A stretch of 64,000 bases of DNA from Ryuthela nishihirai (Eukaryota; Arthropoda; Arachnida; Araneae; Heptathelidae). Below, in pieces: positions 63,619 through 64,000 of this stretch (its first letter is position 1; every line of letters begins with the position of its first letter). The notes beneath the pieces are model-generated. The model was not told the DNA's origin and made no database searches. It worked only from the letters and a program-made list of their open reading frames with translations. The stretch lies in the NCBI GenBank assembly GCA_038380435.1, contig JAWZYU010000007.1:25647001-25711000 (forward strand), in the 5' to 3' direction. The position numbers and the translations under genes were made by a program.

Positions 63619-64000
63619 ATTTTAATTTTCTCGTCAAATATTTAGAATAATTTTTAAAATTGTAAAAGCTTATACCACGAAGTAAAAGGATTCTTTAGAG
63701 GCATGCATTTCTGTTTGTAGGTTTTACGATGTGTCAGAGAAATGTTTTTCTCTAATTTAGTTACGATGGCTCAGTCTCAGAAATTCTCAAAGTCGTGCTC
63801 AACTCTTTCAAGCCCGAAGTTGTTTCTAGTAGAAACAAAAAAAGATCTTCTGCATTGCTAATTTCCACGAAGCCTCTGTGAAAAACAATTAGTAAGGTTT
63901 GTAACAGCGTGTAGTCTTTCGATTAAACCAGAGTTAGTAAGTTACGATTAAATGGCTTTCATCAAAAATGTGAAAAACATCAGAACTTTTCTAGCATAAA
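63619..64000. other. Stretch without recognised features
   Basis: AT-rich sequence to the window edge, with no frame or repeat that I can identify. Confidence 0.4.

Overview
The window looks like AT-rich, repeat-packed intergenic DNA from an animal, most likely an arthropod. The evidence is dozens of tRNA-derived SINEs, Tc1/mariner, pogo/Tigger and piggyBac relics, one RTE-type LINE, and no operon-like gene packing, ribosome binding sites or bacterial genes. The SINE-encoded open frames remind me of 'hypothetical proteins' seen in chelicerate (spider) genomes, but that is memory and not shown by the sequence. I recognise no host gene.

Layout. 0-9 kb: copies of SINE family A, two copies of one Tc1-like family (2880-3778 and about 7630-8446), a third Tc1-like relic (6300-7340) and a mariner-type element with intact terminal repeats (3894-5898). 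9-10.3 kb: a purine-rich 34/46-bp minisatellite. 11.4-13.4 kb: a hAT-type MITE and two tandem copies of a modular repeat (D). 13.7-15.3 kb: a perfect-hairpin MITE and a SINE lying between two 83-bp direct repeats. 15.4-17.8 kb: a complete but decayed piggyBac element with TTAA target sites, followed by a degenerate copy of an uncharacterised multi-domain protein (17883-19469). 20-30 kb: MITEs, SINEs and modular repeat E. 30.1-33.7 kb: a nearly full-length RTE-like LINE with one visible frameshift. 37.4-45 kb: nested transposons, including a mariner-type element holding an old SINE that itself holds a young SINE, and a pogo-like element holding a Tc1 element and a SINE. 48.3-51.2 kb: a Tigger element. 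52.7-53.5 kb: a 33-bp minisatellite with higher-order structure. 53.6-54.3 kb: a LINE 3' end. 55.7-57.3 kb: long-TIR MITEs and repeat D. 57-64 kb: more SINEs, a hairpin MITE and a Tc1 relic split by a hAT-type MITE.

Two SINE families dominate. Family A (about 390 bp, 22 or more copies or fragments) has pol III boxes A and B (GGCTCAGTCGG and GGTTCGAGTCC), a long conserved body and a 3' end of CCCAAC units; many copies carry 10-14 bp target-site duplications. Family B (about 190 bp, 10 copies or fragments) has a leucine/serine-type tRNA head (GGCCGAGTGGTTAGC and GGTTCGAACCC) and an AAAT-rich tail. Insertion order can be read from the nesting: DNA transposons and modular repeats are the oldest layer and SINE A copies the youngest. 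Many precise inverted duplications (hairpins with 10-93 bp arms) are scattered through the window and are its most unusual structural feature.

Limits: no alignment or search was run. Copy boundaries come from target-site duplications where these are visible and are otherwise accurate to about 10 bp.
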